Below are positions 11,401-22,801 of a stretch of DNA of 64,000 nucleotides, in pieces. Location: the NCBI GenBank assembly GCA_029959195.1, contig CP114124.1, positions 1,674,001-1,738,000 of the forward strand, written 5' to 3'. A program made the position numbers and the translations under genes. Numbering within the stretch: the first letter of the stretch is position 1; each line of letters starts with the position of its first letter. This DNA is from Dictyophora rubrovolvata (lineage: Eukaryota > Basidiomycota > Agaricomycetes > Phallales > Phallaceae). The notes under the pieces were generated by a model, which worked only from the letters and a program-made list of their open reading frames with translations, ran no database searches and had not been told where the DNA came from.

Positions 11401-13348
11401 GAATATCCCGGTTTTGCTGCGATTACCGCTGAAGTCTGCCAACGAAATACCGGTGTCCAAATCCGATTCGCATTCGCTGAACACGTTTGGTCCTGAATTG
11501 CAGTCAAAATCGTATATTCCACTGGAGCAATATGGACTGGACTGGAGAACAAGGACTTGCCTGACAATGCAGCGGTATACTGCATTTTTCCTTTCCCACG
11601 TTGGTATGTTACCAAACGCCTTTAGAATCCCTGTTCTTTTTCAAAAATTGTTTAGCTCTCCTTCTTCTGCATCGTCCTTATTTCGTGCACGCCTTGAACA
11701 CTTCCGATCAACCGCTTATAACCAAGTTTGCTGCTAGTGTGCTGGCGGTATATCGGTCTTCATGTTCACTTATTGCTCGCGCAGTGGAGTTGTATGCTCT
11801 TGAGCCACGACTGTCACCTCGAATATGGTCTTTTTGGTAGACATATTAAGCGGTTTAACTAAAGTGACCGTTTGCTGATTTTTTTTCGTAGGGCACAAGT
11901 CTTTTCAGCCGTCGTATGTCCCTTTTATTATTAACTTCGTGGCGTTGAAATCCTTTCCATCTTTTGTTCTTTTAGACATGCCTCGGTGGTCTTGTCGTCC
12001 GTTCTCCAAATCTTAGTATTGCGTCGTCCGCATTGGCTAATATAGAAATGGCTTGCGATTTATTCGAGCAAATCAAAGACTCAAATAGAACTGTCAGGGC
12101 TCTTGTACGTGGCCTTCTTGTCGTCATCACTATAGAGGCTTCTCCAATATCACACATTATTAGCCAACGATGCTAAAACTTCGAGGCAGAGCCCGATTGG
12201 TTTATAACGCTTATCAAGCTCAATTAGCACGTCGGTCTAAAAATCGGGACGCGAGGGGAACAGATGCTAGACAATCACGATCTCTGAATGAAGGACATCG
12301 CATTGGGGAACGGTTCGGAGATTCCGGTCCCGTCGAAATCCCCATTCCTGTGTTAAAAGAAGAAGAAGAGGATGAGATTTCCGCATTAGTTGGAGAGACG
12401 AGGCTTGTTGATCAAAGGGCTGGAAAGTCTCATATGTATTCTAGCTCACGCTCGAGCACCCATGTACAGTCCCAACCCTCTCTCTCACAAAGGTCTTCAC
12501 CTCCCAGGATGTCACTTGCTGCTTCAACATCCGCATCTTCGACTTCTCTTGCCGTGTCCGGACCTGCTTTCTATCCCTACCTTGACCTTGCTTCGAATGG
12601 AACTTTCGAGTCCACGTCCGATTCTTGGTTTCAGCCCAATCGTGAATTTGGGACACGGGCGACGCCTGAGATCACTGAAGATTCAAAATTGGGAACTCAT
12701 GATCAAACGATGTCGTCCTCTTCTCAACATACATTGCATGACTCGCAGCCCTTTGACCCGTTTTCTTTATTCCGGGAATTAGGACTAAATATCGCCACCC
12801 CGGGTGCTAGTGGGGAGGCTGTGGCTGATATAAGTCCTTACACGGATTTATCACAACTCCACCCTGAACTTGATCCTAATCCTGTTCAATTTCAGTTGTC
12901 AAATGAGAACTGGATTGAAAATCTTATCAATTCTGGACAAGGCCAACAATTACCCTCCTTAAATGCCGATATGAACATTAACATCGACCAATCCCAGGAT
13001 ACGGACGCCGCGCTCGAAAATTTTATTGCTCATGTGATGAGAGGATACACGTCCGGGACCGGGTTTGTTGACATCAATTCTAATAAAACAGCGGATGGAC
13101 AGGCTGACAGTACAAACATGGGATTTACGTCCGACCAAGTTTTAGATCAAAATTCTAAAGCCGGCTGGTCCTCCGACCTGGTTGGAACCAACGACGGTCC
13201 ATCGAATTGTCTCACGTCCAGGCTCGGGTTCCTTGATACCTTCCAGTCCGATCCACGATTCAATGCAGACATGGCTTGGACGTCGACCAATGTCGCCGGC
13301 TGGCAGTTTCTTGATACCACGAGCGCTTCCTCGCAAGATAATCGATAA
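8488..13348 (+). CDS. Zn(II)2Cys6 fungal-specific transcription factor
   Basis: A sequence-specific nuclear regulator; targets cannot be told from sequence. The N-terminal binuclear zinc cluster is spread over the first exons: CAECKRLKIKC, then FPCLTCIKR, then GCEAICPQG. It is followed by a short coiled-coil (KRRVHELENAL, about 9170) and by the fungal-specific transcription factor domain: YYAHSSWLYDPI (10.25 kb), LATFFVVLAIGTHLDLD, LLMSYYLHMSDARTGYGASW, RQELFWELYTYDSWL and ALLLLHRPYFVHAL (11.66 kb). The last exon (to 13348) is Ser/Asn/Asp-rich and probably the activation region. Two oddities: the spacer between Cys3 and Cys4 is about 27 residues instead of the usual 5-16, and two joins (near 8826/8884 and 10865/10909) keep frame only with an off-consensus splice or a very short 22-nt intron. 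It may be diverged, mis-sequenced or decaying. The family call is firm, the exon model is not. Confidence 0.8.
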
Positions 13349-13989
13349 TTCACTGGGTATTGCCAAGTTGTATGTGGCAGCTTGATGCATTTCGTCTAGG
13401 GGTGAATTATACCAAAATATTAACTATGTATGTAGCCAATTTTTTTTGCATAAATTTGTTTGCAGTCAAGACAATAAGAGTCAGCCTCATATAATTATTG
13501 CTTGGTTTCACGAGTAAGAGGCGATTCCTACTAGCACGGACACCATTGAGTCGATAGATGTTTGGTGGCCGCCCTATTAATAACCACTAAGTAATCTATT
13601 TCGAGTTATTGTTCGTTGGGCCTGTTGGTGGCCCATTTTGCGCACCTTATGACGAATTTCGGCATCATTTCGATGATCGTGTACACATTATGTTTTGTGA
13701 TTTTCAGAATGCCACTTCGCGTCGTTGGCTGCCAGCAGCGGGTCTGTTATAAAGGCTGTTGCCAAGCAGAAGCCGCACATCAGTGCCATCTGCCTTCCGA
13801 AGTGATGGGCAGAGTGCTTGATGACTGAGTTTGAAATTGCCGCGAAACCGACGGTTTCATAATCGAGTTCAAGGCGTCCGAGATTGACGTTGGGCAACCT
13901 CACCGACCACCTCTTGAACCATATACCGAACTCGCTCGGGAAGTATACCCTTTTTGTTGCTTAAAAGGCGGTAAACGGTTTGAAAAAAA
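13349..13989. other. intergenic, Zn2Cys6 end to Rho GEF start
   Basis: About 640 bp between two plus-strand genes. It holds the 3' end of the transcription factor gene and the promoter of the Rho GEF. I see short shadow frames on both strands but no domain, RNA gene or clear regulatory motif. Confidence 0.5.
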
Positions 13990-16900
13990 ATGTCTTCGGG
14001 ATCCCGCCCATCCCAGACTCCCACAGACGACGGCTTCTCCCAGCTCTACGACGACGTTCTGAAAAGTTTTGTCGAAGACGATGTGACCATATCGTCTAAT
14101 ATGCACGAGGCTGGTCTGTCTCCATCGTCAAACGGGCAAGTTGAAGAGTCTCCCCAAGAATACTACGACGGTGACGATATGCGACATCCCTATTCCTCAG
14201 CACATAGTCCAAGACTCCAATCAGGTATGTTTTTTTGTTCGCTTTTCACCTGGCTTTTCTATACTTTTCCTATTCATTCAAAGCAGACGACTTTCCTCCT
14301 CGATCACCACCGTTACCTCAGATCCGTCAGCAGCCTGCTCCCCAATCACCGCGTCAACAGCAACGCCGGCCGCTTCCCAAACCACCTGTCAGCGATCCCT
14401 CGTCAGCGACATCGTCTTACTTTCCAATGGATAGAAAGCAGCCTCTAGTTACCTCTCCAGTGTCTGATAGTTATTCCTACGGAGATTTAAATGCTACCAG
14501 CCCTCACGTAACTCGTGCGACTTCGCTATCTCCTCCTCATCTTCATTCTCCACATTTGTTGACACGGCATGGTACCTATGCTGTCGGGGCCGATCCCAAA
14601 CATACCAATTCCGCTCCTCATTTCTCTCGCCCTCCAGGAGCAGCCATTCCTACCCCACCCGGTACCGGGTACTTTTCGAATGGCAACGGTCTGCACAGCT
14701 ATTCCGACGGCCTGCTGAATACTTCCAGAACCTCTCTCAATGCTCCACATGTAGACCGACACACAAGTTTTGGAAGCGCGTCAGTTTCCAGTGGACAGTA
14801 CTCTATTGATAGCCCTACTCCTCACTCAATCCATCGCGTCCAACGTGCAATAACTGATTCCGGCAGCGTTTATGAGAGGGACAGTTTTTATGGTCCCGCG
14901 TACAATGACTATTCAAGCTTCAACGATAATGATAACACCACTATTGGCCCCAGAACGACAATCACTCCTCCCACAAGCGTTTCTCGCGGGAATTCAGTTG
15001 TCATGTCTAACAATTCCCATTCGCCTGTAATGGAGTCTCCAACAGCTCCAGTAAAGTCGCCTCCCATTTCTCCTCAGGCCACACCGATTGCTCCTCGTCA
15101 ACAACATGATAGCATACGACACGCTGAGTCGTCTCGTATGGCTCGTCATCAGGAAGAGTTGCAGCGCACCATTGCAAGCATTAAAGGTGCTATGCCAGTA
15201 CCAGAGGATGACGAAGTTTTTGATGATGAAAGCATTGACGAAGACCCCGATCGTTTCGTTATGCTATCTCTTCTGAGTCATTTAGCCGTCAGACTTCGTG
15301 ATAAGGTACCAAGGGGCACACATGTTAAAGGCGGTATTCCGTACCATCGTGCTTTTACCGGAAAAGATATTGTTGTGGGTTGCCTGTTCTTTTTCGAAGT
15401 GGAAGCACGTCTTGATGTGCTTTTTTGTTTGCTTCTAGTCGACAATACAGTCTCAAATTCAAAGGGAATTGCTCATTAATATGGGCATCTCAACAAATGA
15501 TCGCCGAATTGCATTAGGCGTGGCTCGAAGCTTGCAGAGCCAGTTATTTTTCTATGAAGTAGAGTGGGGTGGTCGACAACTTACCGATAGCGTCGAGGAC
15601 GTGTACATGTTTCTCGATGATCAGGAAGGCGTGTCAAACGAGGCTCAACCTCAGGAAGAACTTCCAACAGCTGTCATTACAATTCTGACGAAGTGCTATT
15701 CCCTTAGTTGTTCAGAAGGTCTTCCATGTTACTCTCCCCGCTGTCCAAGAAGAGCGGCTGTGTGTATCTTCTTTTTTTCAGTGTCCTCTCTTAATAACTT
15801 TAACTCTGATAGAGCCTTCCAAAATCTTTGGAGCTACCTGTAGAAGCCCCAGACAGACCTGTAAGTTGCATTCCAACCCTCGCTTCGTTGTTATGTCAAT
15901 AAACACGTGGTTTCAGGGTGTTGATCGATGGTCTGAATCTGTTGACCCTCAAATTCTGGGAACCTTACCTGACACTGAAGTCCAGAGACAAACGTATGTC
16001 CGTGTTTACAAGAGAAAAGAAATATTGTCTGAAGCATTCCGATTCCAGAGTCATTCGTAAAGTCGTCGAAAAAGAAGAGCAGTATGTTCAGGATTTAGAT
16101 ACAATTGAATCGGTGCGGTTTTGTCTCGCTGTCTCTGGTCTACCGTCGCTTATTGGTTTTAGCTCTTCATAAAACCACTCCGTTTAAATGATCCCCAAAT
16201 AATTCCTCCGGGAGAATTGGATAATTTCATTGACACTGTATTTGGAAACGTTCTGGATCTGCGAGAATGTAATCGTCGCTTGTTGGAAACGATGTATGTG
16301 AGACAAAGAGAGCAGGCACCCATCATTCAAAGAATCGGGGATATTTTTCTTACCGCTGCTGCTGAATTCCGTTTGCCTTATCCGGACTACATTGGTCATT
16401 TACCAATAGCAGAAAAGCGAATGAAAGACGAGCTGGAAAATAATCAAGAATTTCGGAGGTTTCATGAGGTATGTTTGGTCTACTAGACAATGCATGCACA
16501 GGGAACTTTTGAACTTTCGTTTCTAAATACAATTTCATTTCTAGACATGCTTACGCCATCCTAATACCCGTCGTTTTGATCTTCGACACCTCATTACCCG
16601 ACCGTCAGAACATCTTCAACGATATCCCATCCTATTGGAAGCCATATTCAAAGATACGGCTGAGGGCAATCCGGACGCTGACTTTTTGCAAGAGGCGATC
16701 CACTCTATTCGTAAACTATCTGAAGTGGCTCATCTCCGGACGTTTCAAACTGCTATGTTGCGAGGTCCTACTTCCAAATTAGAATGGCATGATCTGGTGT
16801 CTTCCGAGATTCGAGAAACTATGACAAAACAAGAAGTAACTCGGCAGTCGTGGGTTTCCTTTCCCTTTTCATGTGGGCGTTTATCTTACACGTAGGATAG

Positions 16901-19900
16901 ACAAATATTTGAACTGATCAAGGGTGAAATGGAGTATGTCAAAGATTTAGACAACCTCGACACGGTTTGTGTTATTCTATTACGCAAGCGGTCTGTTGTC
17001 TGATATGACTTAAAAACTTAGATCTTTATTCAACCGTTAAGAAAATCAGCTGAAACAATCCAGCCTGTCATCCCGCGTGATAGGCTACCGCAGTTTATTG
17101 AAGATGTGTTTTATAATTTCGCCGAAATACTTAAACATCACAAGCGAATGCTTGAGAAATTGCATGAGATTCAGCTCGAAGAGCATCCGATGATACATAG
17201 TATTACGGCGACGATATTTGATGCTGCTCTTAATTGGCGCGACGCTTACATGGACTTCATTCCTCATTATCCTATTGCTGCCTATCGTATAGATGAAGAG
17301 CTCGCCAATAATCCTGCTTTCAAGACGTTTGTAGAGGTAAGTAGTTTTGTGCTATCAATCGTATTGCTCAAGTTTTTAACGAGCCACCCAGCAATGTACA
17401 AGGCATTCGGAGTCTCGCAAGCTAGATATCAAGGCGTTCGTATATCGACCAATCCCCCGATTGTTAAGATATGATCTACTATTGAAGGGCATCATATCTG
17501 CCTCACCTGCTGATCATGAGGACAAAGAAGCGATAACGCAGGTTCTCGACGTTATCAAGGCTCTGGGAAGGGACTCGGAACCTGGTGTAGTTAGCTCGAA
17601 GCAAAAGGTCGAATTATGGAAATATAACGCCAATCTTGTCTTCAAACCTGGTGAAGCCGTGGTATGTATTTTCTGCCTTTATTTTGTCCTAGACTCCATT
17701 GAAATGCATTTGAAAGGACATGGATCTGCTCGATGAGTCTAGAGTCCTAATCCATGCGGGTAAACTTCTTCGTCAAGCTGATGCTGGGTTCGAATGGAAT
17801 GGGTGGAGCGAACTTTTCGTTCTACTGTTCGATAATTATAGTATGTTTGCTCTCTTTTTTTAAAAGTCATACCATTTTAAAGTATCTCTCAAGTGGTAAT
17901 GACCAAACCTAAGGATAAGGACGGCGTAATGAAATATCAAGTGAACCGTCACGTAAGCTTTTCTTTTTCTCTTCTTGACTGGACGTATATTGTTTATTTA
18001 TTTATTTTTTGAAAGCCAATACCCATTGATTTACTTAATCTTGTTAACTTTACGGATCCTCCGCAAACCCGCGGCACCGGATTGCTTCGAGGCTTACGAG
18101 GTGGTGAAAGAGGAGGACGAGGTGGTGGCGTTGGGACAATAGATGATAGCTCTAGTATCCTCGGCGCCGATATGGTGACAGATTCCCGGACGGTTTACCC
18201 ATGTACCATTCATCATAACGGACGAATCGGTGGTTTGTATACTCTATATGCCGAGTCTGCTCAAAGTCGAGCAGAGTGGAAAGCCAAGCTTGAAGAGGCA
18301 TCGGTGTTGCGAAAGACTGTGACGGAGAATAATAAGGTAAACCGGTAATCACTCTCCGAATTAATCTATTAATCACTAGTTTTTTAGGCCTTTGAGCTCG
18401 AGACTTTGAGCGCCGATACGTTCCTTGTTCCTTCACTCCAAAATCAGTCGAATGCAGCTTGGAATCAAGAACAAGTTCTAACTGGGAAGGTCACCTGCTC
18501 TGTTCCATTCTGTAGGTTCACAGTGGTTATTGGTATCGGTTTTGCTAACAACCAAGAATAGCTACCGCCGATGGTATGCGACTGGTGGCTGTCGGTTGTG
18601 CGGAGGGTGTATGGATCGGTTTGCGGCACGATTCTAAATGTGCGTATAAGGATCCTTAATAAGTTACTATGCGACTGCTTAACGCCAATTTAGCCATGCG
18701 ACGTGTTCTGCATTTGAAAGCTGTAACCCAATGTGCCATGTTGGAAGACTTTGGTATATTTCTGGTGTTGGCAGACAAGGTATGAACTATGTATACTCCT
18801 GCTGTCGTCAGCGGTCAACCCTGGTTCAGAGTCTCTGGGCATATCATATCGAGGCACTTGTTCCGTCTGGCCCTCCACGACATAATTTGAACAGGACGCC
18901 ACAGAAGCTGAACAATCACAAAGATGTTCAATTCTTTTCAGTGGGGACGATGAATAGCCGGACACTGCTAATTTATATGAAAAAGAAAGGGGTGCGTCGA
19001 ACTGAACAATTTCCCCAAAGGCATTTTGTTTACTTTGTGATTAGACCGAAAGCATATTTCATGTTCTGGAACCTGTCGGCGGAAAGATTGCTGACAAGCC
19101 TAAGGCACCTGCGGCGTTTGGTCGGAATTTGTTTGGTTCACAGCGATCCGACTGGTTCCGACATTATCGTGTATGTACACACATCATTGACTCTGGTCTA
19201 GTCATGGTGAATAACGAGTTTTTTCACAGGAATTCTTTTTACCAACCGAAGCCTCCGATGTCATTTTCCTAAAAAACCGAATAGCCGTTCTTTGTACCAG
19301 AGGTTTTGAAATAATGGAACTCAGCGAGTTCGTTCCTGTCCCCTTTCAGATGAGATTACGTCCTGATACTGATGTTGCTCTGTTCAGCTATACCAGTGTC
19401 AGCATTCCGCAACGGGAAGAGCCTCGTTTGGCAGCCTTAGCGAAACGTTGCGAATCCAGCCGCCCACTAGGAATGTGTCGCACAGGTGACAATGAATTCC
19501 TTCTTTGCTATGACGGTGGGGCATTTTCCATTGTGTTGCTAGAATATCTCTTAACGTTTACATTAGAATTTGGCGTATACGTTGACCGGTTCGGAGATCC
19601 ATGTCGTTCGAGTATCATGATCGAATGGGAAGGAACTGCTGAACGCGTTGCTTTCCATCCACCGCATGTTTGTTTGTTCGATCCCCGCTTCATTGAGATT
19701 CGCAGTATTGATACTGGAAGACTGGTCCAAATTATCCACGGAACGGAAATCCGATGTATCTGGGATGGTCGTGGAACGAATGTACCTCAATTGGGCACCG
19801 CGCCTGCAACCAATGAATGGCAAAATGGGTCAAGTCAAGAGCCCCGAATCCATGCTGTAATGAGAGCTCCCGAAGTGCCACGTGCACCGGGTGCGAGAGC

Positions 19901-20063
19901 ACCTGCCGTACTCATTCAAGAAGTTGTAGAACTAGTCCCAACTATCCCGCTTTATTTACCTGGATCCTTATCCTCCCCGCCGCCCTCGACAACGACATTT
20001 TTCGGGCATCATTCTTCCTCTCCGCCTAATTCTCCTCGTCCTTCAACGACACGGTGGCGATAG
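13990..20063 (+). CDS. Rho1 guanine-nucleotide exchange factor, DEP-DH-DH-PH-CNH (Rom2-like)
   Basis: Exchanges GDP for GTP on Rho1-type GTPases at the plasma membrane, driving the cell-wall integrity pathway. The order is: a Ser/Pro-rich disordered N-terminus (to about residue 420); a DEP domain (RFVMLSLLSHLAVRLRDKV ... LFFYEVEWGGR, about 425-540); a first DH domain (EKEEQYVQDLD to LQRYPILLEAI, about 590-800); a second DH domain (GEMEYVKDLDNLD to LLRYDLLLKGI, about 820-1010); a PH domain (FEWNGWSELFVLLFDNY to AEWKAKLEEA); and a C-terminal CNH domain (GMRLVAVGCAEGVWIGL to RCIWDG). The usual Rom2/Rgf layout has one DH; the second one here, joined to the PH, is the canonical copy by likeness. 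Exons include 13990-14224, 14287-15374, 15439-15759, 16049-16112, 16163-16468, 16545-16849, 16901-16964 and 17023-17336. A 51-nt stop-free intron lies near 19516-19566. The start ATG gives a clean first exon. Confidence 0.88.
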
Positions 20064-20825
20064 TCTTCCCGTTACACTGGTTTTTTACTGAGATGATAAA
20101 CAACATGTATACCTTCATTTATTTATTTTTTTCATTTACTTTATACATATGCCATATATGTACCTAGCGTCGGAAAATTTTAGCCATGAATGGAGTTGAA
20201 GTCAGACTAGTATACTTTGCTATACCTAATAAACAACACCTATGCATTTGCTACCGTCGTATACGGTGGTATTGACTTTAAGGGACAGTTTCCTTCAAAA
20301 TTCTACGCGTGAAAAAAGTATTATATTTCGAGAAAGTGATAACGAGTTAGTGATTTCCTGAGCTCGAATAACGGTGAAGAAGCGGAAAACAACGTATATT
20401 ATATTATATTTGACATGCCATAACAAGAACAAAAAGTGAAATAATGTGTGAATCAAAAACCACGACAAACAGAAACGCCTCAGATGCTTATCATAGTCCG
20501 TTTCTTTAGACGTAACAAGGTAAGTGTGGCCAAACGGACGATGTCAACGTCGACCTCTCTGCAGAACAGAGTGCCAACCTCGTCTCACTGCCACAGGAGT
20601 TTCTTCATAGGCGTTTTGATCGTGGAAGAATCAAGGAAAAAGTAGTCAAAGGCGTTTGAGATCTTTTATATCCCGCCACTTGAGTTTCAAACTCCGATTT
20701 GAACGCATACGATAAACGGTCGCTACAAGCATTTGACACAAATTTGACAAAGATTTTTGAAATTGTTATTTAATATATGATACAATACAATTACTGTGGT
20801 AATAAAAATACAGGCAAACTGTTCT
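20064..20825. other. intergenic between convergent genes
   Basis: About 760 bp of AT-rich sequence between the stop of the Rho GEF (+) and the stop of PAF1 (-), so it should hold both 3' untranslated regions. No coding frame, RNA gene or repeat family is recognisable. Confidence 0.5.
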
Positions 20826-22479
20826 TTAAGAAACTTCGTGACCGACCTCTACTAAAGGCGAACGAGCCTGGCCGTTCGTTGCATTTCCGCGGAAATCATC
20901 ATGATCCACTGCTTCATGTTCAACATCAACTTCGCCATCACCATCTGCCTCTCCGTCTCCATCCTGTCCTCCCTCAATACGAGAGAATAAGAACATGGGA
21001 TCAGTAACCTCAGCTTGAGCCTCTTTACGCTCCTCGGCCTCTTCTACGCCTAATGGTGCATGGGACAAATGAATTACGTCCCACTTGTCAGTATATGCCA
21101 CGGCTTCATTTATCTATGTATGTTGTTTTAATATCTGGATCGGGTGTATCTTTCAACGGAAGAACCCACATTAACCCGTCGTTTTTTGAGTGTGATCTTG
21201 CGTTCAATATTTTTGTAATAGGCTCCTTTCGTTCGTCGTTCTAAAGAACCGTCTTCAGTCCTTCGGAGTGGAGGTAGATCACCATCGTCTAAAACCAATA
21301 AAAATTCATTCGGTACGTCTTGCTCGATTTTGACCGTCTCATAATCTCGTATCCAATTGAACGACGTGACCTTTACAACACGAAACAACGGTTTTCAGGT
21401 TTCGGATTGAAATACATTTAAATAAACACACACCGGATTTTTAGAGTCATCGAGATGTCGACACTCCCTGAATAGCTCTGCTGGTGCGTCGTCTTTGGTG
21501 AGATAATAAGCTAAGAAATGATCGCCATCAGATTCCATAGGTCGAAGAATCGCACAGTCCAGTCGCGGATCCTCAGTCTAAAGGAACTTAGATGCTAGGG
21601 AAAAGGAAGGGAGAAAATGCATGCCTCGATGTTTCTTTCTCCAGGACGCTCGGAGAACTTGAACAAATCATATGCGTTGGGCCATATCTCTGCATCAGGC
21701 AGTATATCATATGAAGCAACGGCCGTTATACTAGGTTTATTGGGATGTTTGAGTTCTTCCAGATCAAACCAATCATTAGCAGCCGAAAAAGTAGTTTCAA
21801 TATCGCGAATTTGGGCCGCCCGAGATATGTCAATTGCGAGTTCTTCGACTGGCTTACTGGAGATGAAAATTAGTTGGACGGGAAACGAGATGAACAAAAT
21901 AATTAACTAACATATCTTGAAACGACGATGTCCGTTGAAAGGTTTCACGAGTGATATACTCAGTTTTTCGTAACCATGAGACATGTACCGGTGTGGCTGG
22001 TACGGCCGAGCCGTTTGGCATACCATTAAGCAGCTGGCCTGGCATGGAGTAGGCATCCGATACTAGAAATTGATCCTCTGGGTCCAATTCAGGCTTATTA
22101 ATTGCGCTAGGATTCAACGCTGAAACACAACGTTTAGTGCCGAAAAGCAGCAAAGAAGCCGACAAAGCACTAACTTGACTTGTCAGCGTTCTCCTCCCAT
22201 AGGCACTCCCATTTGCCAAGATCTAAGGGCATTCCACATTCTGCATCAACAACCATAGGCAGCGGTGCTTCATAAGCTAACTCTGTAGTGAACTCTGGAC
22301 GAGCATAACGAGATGTGTCGGTGGCGATTTTGACGAGTTTCGGAGGAAACGGGGGTGGCGGTATTGGATTGTTATATCGTACACGGACTAATAAGTCCAA
22401 TTTACTGATTTACAGCTGTTCAAAACAGCGTTAGAAAAACAGACGTAAAAATGGCATACCTTTTGGTGAAGGCGCTCAT
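20826..22479 (-). CDS. PAF1: Paf1, RNA polymerase II-associated factor
   Basis: Core subunit of the Paf1 complex, which rides with elongating RNA polymerase II and promotes histone H2B ubiquitination and H3K4/K36 methylation. The N-terminus is diagnostic: after a 20-nt first exon (MSAFTK) comes SKLDLLVRVRYNNPIPPPPF, then PPKLVKIATDTSRY. Next come ECGMPLDLGKWECLWEEN, LDPEDQFLVSDAY, WLRKTEYITRETFQ, a block with AINKPE, then IWPNAYDLFKFSERPG, DPRLDCAILRPMESDGDHFLAYY split by introns, and FNWIRDYETVKIEQD. The C-terminus is acidic with many Asp/Gly, as usual in the family. Start 22479 is chosen because exon 1 joins in phase 2 to the conserved block. At least six short introns are present. The gene is convergent with the Rho GEF and in tandem with the histidine kinase upstream of it. 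Confidence 0.92.
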
Positions 22480-22801
22480 GGCGACTGGAAACAGACAGTA
22501 TCGGCGCTAATTGACTGACCTACTCAGCTTTCTCTACTACTAATACTACTACTACTAGTAAGGACTTGGACGGGCTTTCGAAACCTCTCGTGTTTGTCAA
22601 GTTTCTCTCAAGGTACAAGTCGGGGAATAATATATAGTTTTCCTGATATCCATAGAACCCTATCTGATGTATGGCGGCAGCCGCGCAAGCGGTTACCTAT
22701 ACTAATATGTGAAAGTAATAAAGTAATAAAGTATGTTATTTGTGTGGATTAAAGTTTATGAATGAATGGAGATAAAGATAAAGCAATGATACCGACAGAC
22801 A
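22480..22801. other. intergenic, PAF1 start to histidine kinase end
   Basis: About 320 bp between two minus-strand genes, holding the PAF1 promoter. A short CTA/CTACTA repeat lies at about 22536-22560. Nothing else is recognisable. Confidence 0.5.
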
